A stretch of 64,000 nt of DNA from Psilocybe azurescens (Eukaryota > Basidiomycota > Agaricomycetes > Agaricales > Agrocybaceae): NCBI GenBank assembly GCA_023853785.1, contig JAJIRX010000779.1, forward strand, positions 186,001 through 250,000, read 5' to 3'. Positions 46,571-58,021 of this stretch are shown here, in pieces (positions within the stretch are counted from its first letter, which is position 1; each line of letters opens with the position of its first letter). The notes beneath the pieces were generated by a model. It ran no database searches. It was not told where the DNA came from and saw only the letters and a program-made list of their open reading frames with translations. A program made the translations under genes and the position numbers.

Positions 46571-47577
46571 ATGGATTCACGCCGCGGATACTCTTCAAAA
46601 AGTTGGAGTTCTAAGTCTTCTGTGCGTAATCATTCGCTTTTGGCCAATGCTCAAGTGTTTAGTATCTACGTCGTTGTCGTTCATGCATGCAATTAGTGCA
46701 TATCATTGTCTGATATCTGGAAACGCCCTCTCGAAACATTGAATCCAAGCCAGATGTTTCATCTGAACCTGAAGCCATTCGATCTTTCAGGTACTTCCAG
46801 CCCTGCATTCCAGACACCCGGCACAGATAGAAAAATGATACAGTCCCTGCTGGAATATTATGAAACAGCATCAGGTGCACGGAGTAAATCTAACGCTATA
46901 TTATATCGTTTACAGCCCTTTCCCCCAAATACCAGGGGATATCTCTACTTTCATGTGGAGGAGAATAAACCTCCTATAACCGGAGAACTTCGATTTCGAA
47001 TATGCGGTAATCCCTGGCACTTTGAGCAAGGGCATGACTTGCGCGGGAGGAACCCCTGGGAGACATGGAACATCTCACTCTTCAGGCTTGCTCGCATAAA
47101 ACAATATGCGGGTATTTACCACCTCATTCGTCGAGAGAGGCTGGTCCCTGCAGACGTTCTCTCAGATATCCAGAAGCTGCCTATGCTGGAAAAGACCTCA
47201 GCGGTCCTATATGATATCGGCCAACCATTCGTCATTGATCTCTCTGTAAGTACAAGATGTCAGGTTTACGCTCATGCACCCAAAATACACGGCATTTTGC
47301 TGTCTTAGGCAACTATTTTGCGACCGGCCACGGAAAATACACCCGTATACTGGCGAGTTGCACTTTAGAATTCTGGTTAAGGTTCTAAATAAAGCTGCCT
47401 ACAGGAAAGGCTCAAGTTCGAATGGTACTATCAGCACTACCCGAGGACGCAGGGCAACCAACACTCCTTATTCAATATCTTAAGTTCCTCACGCCCGTTG
47501 AATGCATCGTTCCAAACTACGATTTCCGCATAAAAAAAGCCAGAAGTTGGCGAGTTTTTAATGAAGAAGACGAGTAA
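46571..47577 (+). CDS. Uncharacterised Agaricomycete protein
   Basis: Exon 1 (MDSRRGYSSKSWSSKSS) is joined by an intron (GTGCGTAATC...CAATTAG, about 46622-46696) to a long exon: LSDIWKRPLETLNPSQMFHL, FPPNTRGYLYFHVEENKPPI, TGELRFRICGNPWHFEQGHD, LFRLARIKQYAGIYHLIRRE. After a second intron (about 47249-47308), the tail reads VRMVLSALPEDAGQPTLLIQ and FRIKKARSWRVFNEEDE-stop (47575-47577), with one or more frame uncertainties between 47330 and 47400. The G-Y-L-Y-(F/Y)-H-V-E / G-E-L-R-F-R-I pattern recurs in a family of unknown function in mushrooms. An in-frame upstream ATG (46487, MIFPNLRRRLLSHSVLELLR) would add an amphipathic, presequence-like N-terminus. No catalytic motif recognised. Confidence 0.6.
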
Positions 47578-48146
47578 AGGGCAGAAAGACGTATACAAGC
47601 ATTGGAAATACGTAGTGAAGAATCATGACGCGGACACCACGATTGCTAGATTCATTGGAATGAATTCTTGATACGGAATATAATTGACCGAGGATGCGAG
47701 AGTGCGTGGGGCCTCCGAAACGATCTCCGCGTGTATTCGAACTTCACAACAAGGCTACAGTCTCATTTTTAAGATTTCAGATATATATAAGTTGCACGCT
47801 GAGGAAAGGTGTCACGTCCGCTCAGTATAGAGGCTCTGACTGACGCGTCGGAGCCCGAGATCGACTGATCAATGCATTAAGTCAAGGTTCAAAACTTTCA
47901 CCAACACAGCCGTAGATATTGTAGATATAAACGACTTGAGGCGCCATCGATTATCTTTACTCAGAAGCAATCCTTTTAGATATGATTTTATCTCGCTATA
48001 ATTCAATCCCTAACCCATTGGCGACACACGTCCAGGTCGCGCGACGCGCCGCGATCCAAGCATGTGACTAGTAACTAGTAGCATCCAACCAATCGCAGTC
48101 ACCGTCACTGTTTTTAAAACCTCGACGACAATTTGAGGCCTGGCTT
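47578..48146. other. Intergenic region upstream of the formyltransferase gene
   Basis: No gene or repeat recognised in this spacer. Confidence 0.35.
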
Positions 48147-49692
48147 ATGCTTTTGACTGCGTTATACCGACCCCAACATAGTTTCTGCGCCTTGAGATCT
48201 TGTACAGGTCTCATCCGCAGTTATGCCTCAAACCAAGGACTTCAGAGCCAAAGAGGGCCTGACTCAAGGTTTCGTATACTCTTCATGGGCCGAGACGAAT
48301 TCTCGTGTCTTGTATTTAAAGAATTGCATAAAGCTAGAGGTGAATCTCTCTCTCACTTCCACTACATTGTGAAATCACACAAGCTTTGACGTCGCAGATG
48401 TCTGGAAGGAGATTGTAATAGCAACTCAACCTGATGCAAACGTAGGACGAAATGGTTCAGTCTTGTCGATATGTAGGTAGTCATTGTAGCTCTGGAGCCT
48501 CCTGCGAAAGGTTGGATGATCTCCAAGCTCGATTATCTTTGGCCCCGGAGCTCATCTTGTTGCTCAGCCTCTCTCAAGCTTGTCGGCCAAAAGCTCGGTG
48601 TACCTGCTATACATTCAATACCTAAAACAAAATGGGGTTTTTAAAAATTGGCCTGTATGTTTTCAAGTGTTTTCAAGCTCCTTCTCTATGCTTATGCTTA
48701 CACGCACCTTACCCTAGATTCCTGAACCGTTTATATTACCTAAAAAATCTGAAGAACCCCCTCCTCTTAATCACCTTCTCGTCACTGCTTCGTTTGGCCG
48801 GATACTGCCTGCCAACATGCTCAAATCGTTTCAGTATTCGCGAAGGCTCAATGTACACCCATCATTATTACCTGCATATCGCGGGGCTGCCCCAATACAG
48901 CATACTATTTTGAATAACGAGAAAACAACAGGCGTATGTGTCATCGAAATGCTAAAAGAGTTGAAGGAATTGATGCAGGCCCAATTTGGGGGTGTCGAAC
49001 TATGGTAGATCCCTCTTCCTGCAGTAGTGTGCATTTTGCTCACATGGCATCATCCAGGATATCCCCGAATACGCTACATATGAACAACTACGTGATGAGC
49101 TGGCCATTCGAGGCGGTCAGTTGCTCGTATCCGTTCTAAGGGACGCCTTGAAGGGAAAAGTAGGCCAAGTGCCTGTGCCAATTGTGTCCCAGTTATTGAC
49201 CATTAATTAGGCTATTGAAACTGCTCAGACTAATGCTGAAAATGTGCCGGACGCTCCAGCGATAACTACAAAAGACGGCCTTGCAAATTTCCATACCATG
49301 ACTGCAGAAGATATCTATCGACGTTTCCGTGCTATCAGCCATCAGGTATGTCTAGCTACCTCAGAAATATGTAATATGTTGATGGCTCGTGCACACAGAA
49401 ACAAATTTTTACACATACCTCGGACGGCAAGATTCTTCAACTTCGTCGATTTGGGGTGCCTGACTTGAACAATTTGGTCGACATAAACCTGCCTCCGGCC
49501 CCAGGAAGTGCCATTTACTCGAAAGCCAACCAAATGATTTTGATCAGATGCAAAGATCAATCAATATTGGGTGTAACAGTAGTCAAGCCAGAGGGTAAAG
49601 GAGATCGTGCTGCATTTGAATTTTGGACGGGACTACGAGCAGTCAAAGAAGGCTCCAAGGAAGTTTTCTTCGGAAAGGTCTCAGGTCCATAA
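48147..49692 (+). CDS. FMT1: Mitochondrial methionyl-tRNA formyltransferase
   Basis: Transfers formyl from 10-formyltetrahydrofolate to initiator Met-tRNA in mitochondria. The N-terminus is a plausible mitochondrial presequence (MLLTALYRPQHSFCALRSCT), followed by the fold start FRILFMGRDEFSCLVFKELH. The formyltransferase signature is intact in sequence: LLVTASFGRILP, LNVHPSLLPAYRGAAPIQHT with the catalytic Asn-x-His, and GIDAGPIW with the catalytic Asp. C-terminal tRNA-binding domain: TKDGLANFHTMTAEDIYRRF, then DLNNLVDINLPPAPGSAIYS and FWTGLRAVKEGSKEVFFGKV-SGP-stop (49690-49692). Short introns near 48340, 48475, 49000, 49130 and 49345. Frame changes by single bases near 48660-48790 and 48965, and one TTAG stop near 49208 sits in or beside an intron. 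Function is confident, exact exon model is not. Confidence 0.85.
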
Positions 49693-51004
49693 CTCCTTTG
49701 TGGGCGATATCCTGCTTGAATAGATGTGGATATGTCGTTACAGCGAGGGTGTGAAATCTATAAATTTCGTAAACTTCCTGTCAAGGTAAGTCTCAAGGCG
49801 CGTCGCAAATCGGTCAAAGCCACTCGAACGTATTTTCATGGCCCATGGCCCAACTGTCGTTGGTTGCGCAATCCGTGGCTGTGAATAAGGACAGAACGCC
49901 TTCAAAAGAACTACGACGCCTTTATTTTTCTGACTTCCTGGGCGGATTAAACGACTCAACTTGGCCTGTATGCCATAACTCAGACGGTATGGCCAATCAT
50001 TTGCCGTAAATGGATAAAAGTTGTTTTGAAAGAACTAGCAACCAGTCGCGGCCATTACATTCCAAAGCGAGGCATTCGTGACCATGCTACAGTTACATGG
50101 ATCTTGAATCTTGTAGTCGGGACCCGGCGCGAAGCATGTTGAACAATGATAACTGGTTACTATTCATACAATTTTAATTTCACCCAGCGCGTCAATAAAT
50201 TTTCTCTTTTTGGCAGAAGTACTTTGTACAACTATTCGGATACGACCCGGTGGTAATCTTGTAGCCCGCTGGCAATCATAATTTTTGAGACCTCGTTCTA
50301 TCCAATTAAGGACATTTTCCGGCGGTTCAACCAGGTAACAGCAAAGATACGATGAGAATTACGCATTAAAACTCCCTCTACTTTATCCTGGACACAAAGC
50401 AACAGTGATGTACTCGCATAGTAAAACTGGACTCTTGCCGGGGTAATGGCATTTGTGCCTGAGCCATCGCGCCCCCAAGACGCGTCAATAATTAGATGCA
50501 CGTGTTCATCTGTCAGGGTCACGCTAATCGGAGTGTTGCGGCGAAGCGCTCAAACGGAGGTAATAACGCCGCTTAGAGGAAACAATGGACAAGGCCTGCA
50601 ATTGGCTTACAATGGCTCTCTAGACAATGCAAGCACTACAATGTGGTGGAATTAAGGCAATTATAAGCCATATGCTGGTGGCTTTATATAAATATCGAGC
50701 GCCTTCCGGTACTCAATCCCCCAACAGGTTCTCTTCTGAGTAACTCACTGAGCCACCCATCACCTACTATCTTGTTTCGTTGCACAACATTTCGGCCGTC
50801 CCTTTTTAACGATATCTTTGGAGGTAAGTCCTTATTCCTTTTTCGATTTATTCTATATGCACAGAACTAATCATATGCCCTTATTCTAGATCATTTTATT
50901 ATCATCTTCAAAACTCTAGATTCTTCACTATCACGCCTACATCGCCGGTCGATATTTTTCAGAACCCCGTATCCTCACGAGTCTCTTCACGCATAACGAT
51001 CAGC
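49693..51004. other. Intergenic and BTG-gene promoter/leader
   Basis: No gene supported between the formyltransferase stop and the BTG start. The right end holds the BTG promoter and a 5'-leader intron (GTAAGTCC at 50824 to TTCTAG at 50890). Confidence 0.4.
50683..50693 (+). promoter_or_regulatory. Candidate TATA box of the BTG-domain gene
   Basis: TTTATATAAAT followed by a C/T-rich start region and a leader intron (about 50824-50890); the ATG is 312 bp downstream. Confidence 0.4.
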
Positions 51005-52227
51005 ATGTCTTCAATTTCTAAAGCCTCAATTGTTTCCCCCCAGCGTCAACCAGGCCATCATTTTCCTGACTCGACCACTAATTCACACACAATCTCCATT
51101 TTTGGTCTCTGGCCTTCAAATCGTCCTTCAGGCCACTCTTGGGGCTTGCTTTGACCCTCTAGTCGACTCCGATCTGACACTTACCCTCTCTTCCAACTCG
51201 CTTCCCCCTCGCCCGATTTTTTGCCGCATGTTTTGCCTCCGGCATGCACTGGGCTGAGTGGATGCAACTGTTGGGCGGCCGCACATTCGACCTTATCATT
51301 GAGGCTTGGGCCTTGAAGGTCATTTACCACGGAACGAACCCACAGGTAGAGACCCTATGGTCCGAGCGAACACCCACACTTGCGAGGCGGGCACCCCTCA
51401 TTCGCATTACCTGCGACGATCCCCAAGTGCCCATTAGCAAGCTTGGGCAACAATCGGCGATGCAGTCGACTCTTCTAGCAACCTTGCACTCCGCCGTTGC
51501 TCGCTCAGAGAGACGCGCCGCCTATGACCTTCTCGAGGCAAAGCGCGAGGAAGAAGAAGCGGACGAAATGTTAGCGATGATTTCCAAATGTACTATCACA
51601 ACTCCTTCTCCCACACGCGAGAATTTTATCATTTCTCCTCCAACTCTCATTATGCCTATCGCCACTTCATTCCCACCCCCGCTTTCCTCACCGGAATCTG
51701 ACTCTCCTTCAAGCTCTAGGCCGAGCTCTCGTTCGTCGACTTTTTCGGACTTCTCTTCAGACAACGAGAGCAATACGTCGGTGTCTTCCGCATCGTCGTT
51801 CGATTTCTTAGCTTCCGTGAAGCCTTCTTCTAATTTCGCCCCTCGCCAAAAGCATGCTGAGCCTAAAGTGTTCATCGACAACACTAAGAAGGACGTTACC
51901 AAGTACCTCTACCAAGGTGGAGTCAGCACCGTCCTCACAGGTGGCGTTATGCTTGGTGGCGCTTCTGCTGCCACTCCCGCCAAAGCCGGCCAGGCTCCTA
52001 AATATCGTGCCCCGATCGGTGGCAAGAGAACCCCCATCCCTAAAAAATACCGCTTCTGCCAACACTTGGAGACGCGCGCCCCGCGCTTAAAGGGCAACCT
52101 AACTCGATACGTTTCGCATAAAGCGAACTCTCAAGATCTGCGACAATCATTCCCAACGATAACGCTCCAATTATTTTTTCACTCTGCCCATTTTGTATTT
52201 GTAGATTGTACTGACCACCCTTCGTAA
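51005..52227 (+). CDS. BTG/Tob-domain (anti-proliferative) protein
   Basis: BTG-domain proteins bind the CAF1 deadenylase of the CCR4-NOT complex and favour mRNA deadenylation. N-terminal domain: NQAIIFLTRPLIHTQSPFLV, LQIVLQATLGACFDPLVDSD, LTLTLSSNSLPPRPI, GMHWAEWMQLLGGRTFDLII, LKVIYHGTNPQVETLWSE. The fungal BTG pattern (INxAIxFLTRPL...PRPI...W..LLGGREFDLF) is clear. The rest is disordered and Ser/Pro-rich with an acidic helix (LLEAKREEEEADEMLAMISK) and a C-terminal AGQAPKYRAPIGGKRTP. The frame changes twice by one base: at the C6 run 51036-51041 (MSSISKASIVSP to PPSVNQAI) and near 51233 (before FASGMHWAEW). From 51244 the ORF is open for 327 codons. Confidence 0.75.
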
Positions 52228-52575
52228 TCTTTTTCTTAGATCCCTATTTGTAGCGCTACTCTTCACTCATGTTTCTTACGACCCTACCCGCCTTTGAACT
52301 TGGAAAAGACTCTTCTTGCTTGGACTGTGCTTGCTACGTCTCTCACCAGGCTCTACTCCTACCACTTGGTTTCTTGCTTTGCGCTTCAATGTGTTACTTG
52401 TATCTGGCCACCTGTTGTATTACTCTAATTCTAATAATGTTTTTTCGTATTGACAACAAAAAGACTTTACAAAACATCTAAATTCTTCTAAGGGCCTTGA
52501 CTTTGAATCCACAGCGAAGGTCAATTTGCCTTTCAACTTTGGCTTACGATGGAAGCCAACTTGACATTTTTGGAC
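52228..52575. other. Convergent 3' intergenic region
   Basis: Spacer between the convergent BTG and aldo-keto reductase genes; no feature recognised beyond expected 3' untranslated sequence. Confidence 0.35.
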
Positions 52576-54333
52576 TCAAGAATTGGCTGTTGGTCGAAGA
52601 GGTTGTGCGATGGGACGCAAGTCCGTCTGTCCTGCAGCATCAATAAAAGTACCGGTTTTGGTTCCATCGCCCTAGGATAGTATGCAGTATAAATGAATGA
52701 AAACTGGCATAAATCAATTGAAATACTGACAATGAACGTAGATGGAAAACCAGGATCGAAAGGAATTATGCTTTCCAGATAATTAATCTGCTCGTCACTC
52801 AGGCTGATATCGAGAGCCTCTATGTTACTCATGAGATGCTCTACTTTGCGGCCCCCGACAATGGGGAAAACATAGGTGGTTTTCTGCATCAAATAGGCGA
52901 TTGCGACTGAAAATACGGTAACGTCACGACAATTAATACTATGCAGTGCGCACAGCGATGAAGAGTATACATGACATACCAGCGGTGATACTTTTCGTTC
53001 CCGCCTCTGCGGCGACTTTTTCGAACGCCTTGCATACTTTCTTTTCCTGGTCATTACGCTCCCAGTTAGGACTGAAAATGGTGCGACCTTTCTCGCCTGT
53101 CTGTCGACGTCGTTCTTCTTCTTCATCGGTTCTAATTTTTCCTGCGGCGAGGACGTTCCAAGGCGCTAGAGCCATGCCTAGAAGTTGGAATTGTTGAGCG
53201 AAATGTGGGTTTGGTGATGAAGGCTTTGTGGAGGTACCTTCTGACCTAGCCATGGGGATGATTTCTCTTTCGAACGAGCGTGCCACGACATTCCATGCAC
53301 CTTGATATACGACGAAAGGCGTCAACGCATGGTCACGGGCGTATTGATTGGCTTTCGACACGACCCATGCCGGTGTGTCTGAAACTCCCTGTTCCACATT
53401 ATCAGAAAAAGTATGATATCAATGATATACCAGTAGCAGTCATGACTTACGAGATATAGAACTTTTCCCTGTACAACAAGACTATGGAGGGACTTCATCA
53501 CCTCCTCGATGCTGGTATCCCAGTTGTAAGCCTGGCGTCCCAGTCTTACCACAGCCCCTTTCTATATTATCTTATCTACTACATTACGTACACGTGACCG
53601 CGATCCCCAACCCATTCTTTCGACACCGACTTCTCTCTTACACGTTAGACCTTATGCACCGTACACACCTGTAGCTCAGTCAGTCGTTCTATCGATATAT
53701 CGTGGTCCTGTCATTCTCCGCGTGACTCCTCAGTGAGCCTGGTGACGCCAGGCTTTCACCAGTCCCACCAATGGAGATAAAGAAGATCGATGTAGTTGGT
53801 TCGCAATTTCTTCAGAGATGCCTCGACAGAGATGTATATCGATTTGGCATTATTTCCGGTGTACAAGATTTGCTGATAAACAGAATCGTTATGGGTCTTT
53901 AGGTTGGTAGTATACTGATTGAGAGATCCTTTATGATATTGCCAGTATATTAGGGTGCAATGAAGTACGAGCCTTGGTCGCAATGAATAATTGATCTCGA
54001 ATTCCTCGTTTTTCTGCCCATTCTCCAATGAACATCTCAGATGTCTCATCTTGGCTAAAGGCAAATGAAGATTAGGCGCAACCTGAACGAATGTATTACT
54101 GTGTTACTCACTAACTATTCGCAGTGTCAATGAAGTTTCCACCGTTAACGAAAAAAGCATCCAAAAGTTCGAAACTGCGGGCTTTATCCATACTTCCCAT
54201 ACCAAACTTGTCGCATTTGTCACCAATGCTCATGGCCCCAAGTTGCATTGGTGAGACATGCACGCCGGCGTTTGGAGACAGGACCCTGTAGCGACCCAGG
54301 GGGGAGGCGGTGGTTGCAAAAAGCTTCGGGCAT
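52576..54333 (-). CDS. Aldo-keto reductase (aryl-alcohol dehydrogenase type), interrupted by an insertion
   Basis: NADPH-dependent oxidoreductase of the fungal AAD group. Blocks in order: [40 protein letters not shown] and NFIDTAN (Asp of the tetrad), [20 protein letters not shown] and ATKA (Lys), [19 protein letters not shown] (His), then after a 234-bp insertion [85 protein letters not shown] and the stop at 52576-52578. The catalytic Tyr expected just after TAN is not seen with the splice sites available (reads ANSQDETSE where relatives have AN-x-YQDE-x-SE). The ATG at 54333 (MPEAF) needs one T removed from a T5 run to enter the frame. The insertion splits the coding sequence between WWDW and DTS; with it this is probably a pseudogene unless the insert is spliced. 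Confidence 0.82.
53525..53758. mobile_element. Solo LTR or TRIM-like insertion in the aldo-keto reductase gene
   Basis: A 234-bp segment with TG...CA ends and a 5-bp target copy CCAGT on both sides (53520-53524 and 53759-53763). The ends form a 15-bp inverted pair with one mismatch: TGTAAGCCTGGCGTC at 53525 and GACGCCAGGCTTTCA ending at 53758. It sits exactly between codons of a conserved AKR segment (WWDW/DTSIEE), so its limits are set independently by protein homology. TG/CA plus a 5-bp duplication points to a solo LTR; the long inverted ends would also suit a small DNA element. Confidence 0.75.
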
Positions 54334-55391
54334 ACTGAGATATCCGGATGGATGTTCGACCAGGTTTGAAAGTGAAAAACAAGTATCTTATGCAGGCGGA
54401 TGGTTTCAGTTCTATGTCATTCTTCCGTCACGACTTGGATTGTCTAGAGCCCAGTTTGACCAGTTCGAGTGTTCATGAAAGAGACGAGACAAGATCACAT
54501 TGTAGCCAAAAAAAATTGGAAACAGAAACGGATCTAGTCGGGTCATAATTGCGGAGGGACTATACGATTCAAGTTGTATTGGCGCCTTTCGACAAATTCG
54601 TCAGGATCAAAATATCAGCGGCTCAGAGCGACCCAAGTGAGCCTTCTTCATTCAAATATTGACGTAGCCATAACCCTATCAGGGGCGTTGTATTAACAAG
54701 TAAACCATGTTTTGAAAGGGTCAAGAACTAAGAATGTTTTCTGTGCAAATCCTATGTTAAGCGATATCACGGCGCAAGATCGACAAAATGGCGCACAAAT
54801 TGAATGAAACTCACAATTCATACTTCCTGCACTCTAAGCTAACTTCTCTGAAATGAATGTAGATGCACCTCCAGAATTCTAGGGAGGAAATCTTCACCGC
54901 GTACAAGGAAGGTGCTGATCATTGGGGTTGGCTCGAAATTCTCCTGGTAGACGCAATATATACTTCCAAATCAACTGCAAAAATTATCGCCACATTTAAA
55001 GACCGAGAATTGTGGTAGTCATATGGATTCAGAGTAGTGATACAGATGACCGGTGTTGTAAGGGTTGTTGTTTGACCGTCATCCATCTATGAATTGCAGG
55101 AACGCTCTGAATCTTTTGATCATGTCGAAAGAAATCTTCATGGCGGTGAATTCGGAGAAAGATAACTAAACCAGGAATTCAAATTTTAGACGTCCAATGT
55201 TGGAACGGGTTGAAATGTGGTTTGAGAAGAGTGATGGTAAAATGTCCGTTCTTGAGTCTTTCAAGGTGGCTTCCATCAGGACTCACGTAGCAGTCACGTG
55301 TCTGAATTTGAGGCGCCGCTGAAACGGGTTACGGTGAAGCCTGAATTGAGTCGAGGGTCATTGTCGTTCGCCAGTCTGGACATCGGGGACA
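54334..55391. other. Intergenic between aldo-keto reductase and F-box genes
   Basis: About 1 kb with only short ORFs and no recognisable repeat or RNA gene. It presumably contains both divergent promoters. Confidence 0.35.
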
Positions 55392-56827
55392 ATGTCGACC
55401 ACTTATGCCATTCTTCTGCCATCCGAGGTGGTCGACCTGATCATTGGGAACTTGTCTCCAACCGACGATGCGGCCACCCTTTACTCTTGCTCTCGGGTCT
55501 CCAGAACCTTTTCCTCTGCTGCCCGCAGAGGCATATTTTCAACACTTGTAATCAATGCGCACAAGACCAGTCAGGATCAAAACCTTGGATTTCGCACTGT
55601 TCCTCGCTCGCTTGAATCTACTACCCATCGAAATAAAGCTCTGGCGAGCTTACTAGCGGATCCGACCTTTGGCCTGGCCCTTCTGGTGCGCGAGCTGCAG
55701 ATCAGAATCGATACTCGATGCTTGATTATCAATGAAAGCTCACACCTGAACGAAGTCCTCACAATTATAAATTCCCGAGCATCTAATTTGAATACACTCT
55801 CGCTGGGATCCGAGCCCCAATCAGCTGCAAGTATTAGAGAGCGCTCTTGGAGCGAGCTTCCTGTGGAAACAGCAAGCCTCCTATTGAGCATGTGCCGTAC
55901 ATTGCCTGTATCGCAACTACGGTTTCTTTATTTCTCCGACATACCGAGCTCAATTTTAACGGCTCCTCAATGTCCACATCTTCACCGCATCGAGCTTCAA
56001 TGGACGACTTTTGTGCCCACGGTAGAGAATAACGACTCTACTTTAGAAGAAGAGACAAACACCGTCTCTTCTCTAGTGGCATATCTCCCAAGGTATGGGT
56101 CATGTTTGATATCCCGCCATAAAATCGTGGTAATACGTGCCTATATCTTCGTCTTCTCCAACCCCGAACCCAAGGGAGATCTTGCAAGACTTCTTTATTT
56201 ACTAGAGCACGGATTGCCGAAATCACTGGTCTCTTTTACTTGGTAAGAAGCGGAATGATTAGTGGTCCACGTCTCCTTTTCACTTATACTTCATTCTGAT
56301 ATAGTTTCGTCATTGATCACACCTACGGCGGAGACTTTCTTGCAGGAGTTGACCTCGGGAAAATGACCGAACTTCGCACAGCATCATTCCGCACATATTT
56401 TCATTTATCTGGGAACTTGTCAAAATCTGTATCTAAAGTTATGGATTTTCTAAAGCGCGGAAATTTACAGGCCCGCAAGTTACAGGAGATTCAAGTTATT
56501 CTCAGATCATCAGACGCATTGGACTGGGCACCCTCCAACCAATATGGTGAAATACATCTTCACCTTGATCTACTACGCGATAAATATCCGAACCTCCAGA
56601 AATTTAACTTATGCTTCGAGCTTAGCATTTTCCGATACAGCGAACATACAGAAGGACTTAGACTCCATCATGAAGAACGATGTTTGGCTGCGATTAAATT
56701 GATTAATCCCGCATCGTCTCCTATGGCCCCCATTTTGCAAGTAGATGTCTCAATGTGCTTATATGATGATGTAAATTATGATTATGCATCTAGTAGAGAA
56801 TCTATTGACAAGTTTTGGCAGCAATAA
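55392..56827 (+). CDS. F-box protein
   Basis: Likely SCF adaptor. The F-box is at the very N-terminus: LLPSEVVDLIIGNLSPTDDA then ATLYSCSRVSRTFSSAARRG. It is followed by about 400 residues with periodic leucines (LRFLYFSDIPSSIL, LHRIELQWTTFVPTVEN, NLQKFNLCFELSIF), typical of basidiomycete F-box proteins where the C-terminal part is highly variable. One intron, 56246-56305 region (GTAAGAAG...GATATAG), joins LVSFT-C to FVIDHTYGGDFLAG. ORFs on both sides of the intron are otherwise open, so this gene looks intact. Start chosen at the ATG directly preceding the F-box (MSTTYAILLPSE). Confidence 0.75.
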
Positions 56828-57419
56828 ATATATCATCTGGCATTGACATTATCCTAACAAACAACATTGAGGCCCTTCTGTATGAGACAGTTTGGATAGG
56901 AATCAAGGCATCCTGCACCTTGATTCTGAAAGGCCTGATAATATCTCATACACAAAAAGGCATGCATTGGCTTAACCCGGCAAGTTTCTGCCATTATGGG
57001 GTCTATGCACGTAATACATCTACCAGTCTTTGAAAGTATCATAGACCACCTCTCAGTACGTACAAATACCCTGTGGCTCGGTACACTGAGGTAACGAAAT
57101 AATTGCATATTGAACAGTTGAGTACTTCTTACTTCATGATTACAACTGACCAAGCGCATGATTGCTTTTTGTTTTATCAGACAAAGATTATTTCTGGATA
57201 GATTATTTGCTCTATCATAAGAAACACAGCTACTTATGTGTGCCACACTGTGGCCTGGCATTGAAAGAGTAGCCTGCAATACTGAGGAATTTGGATGTTC
57301 GACTGCAAGGCATTGGCAAAGAACCTGACAGGCATCTGTGTATGTAGTTAGCTTGTGGCATGCTCTCTCATTAGGCAGTTGGGCTATCGTCTGGCAAATA
57401 TGCCAATTTATTTACTGGA
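56828..57419. other. 3' spacer with fragmentary ORFs
   Basis: A minus-strand ORF (56854-57279) has Cys/His/Met-rich composition but no known domain and is not supported. No repeats recognised. Confidence 0.3.
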
Positions 57420-58021
57420 TTACTTTGCAAAGCTACAAATGTTTTGGATATGGAACAAGTTGATATCAGCCACTAGATAGTTGCAGCCATTGCCTTTATG
57501 TGAGTGACTACTGCCCTCAACCTTGCTTCTCCTTCCTCCCTTCATTATGTCAAATTCCCATCGGTCTTCTGGGGCTGTGTCATTAATAATATCTCGCTCT
57601 GGAAGAATGCGGGGTGGGGTGATCCGCCGAGTGGCTGTGGTGAACTCATAGATACAAAGGACAGGCCCAAAGGCACTGGCACCATAGAGTGTTGGAATTG
57701 GGATTTGACTGGAGGCGAAGGTTCCAAAGCTCTGACGTGTTTGATCATCAGCAGCAACTCGTGCTGAAAGGTCTTTAAGAGTACGATAGGCCTTGATCTC
57801 GAGGAAAAGATAGGGCCCATGTGACGATGATGAACAATGTATTGGATAGTGAAATCCAAAGATCCTTCAACGTTTTTGAATTGGGGTGAGATTTGATAAT
57901 CTTCTGCGGTTGGAAAGAGTTCAAAGAGAAGTGAGTTGTAGGGGCCATAAAATTCAGTTTCGTCGTGGGTGTAAAGGTCCACAAGCGAGAACTGCGTAGT
58001 AACAGCAGCCGACCACGGCAT
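57420..58021 (-). CDS. Uncharacterised basidiomycete-specific protein
   Basis: Reads MPWSAAVTTQFSLVDLYTHD, ETEFYGPYNSLLFELFPTAE, DYQISPQFKNVEGSLDFTIQ, IFFLEIKAYRTLKDLSARVA, DDQTRQSFGTFASSQIPIPT, LYGASAFGPVLCIYEFTTAT, PRILPERDIINDTAPEDRWE and ends at TAA 57420-57422. The arrangement S-x-D-F-x(n)-F-x-E-I-K resembles the D...ExK core of PD-(D/E)xK nucleases; I infer this only from the motif pattern. The family is widespread in mushroom genomes in my recollection, without an assigned role. One T is missing before FFLEIK (A4 run at 57805-57808 on the plus strand). An upstream exon with ATG may exist (MSFADENLR, near 58050). Confidence 0.6.

Noticed and set aside
53680..53700. tRNA A-box-like TAGCTCAGTCAG inside the LTR-like insertion, suggesting a SINE
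   Set aside because: No B box follows at the required distance, there is no A tail, and TG/CA ends with a 5-bp duplication fit an LTR better.
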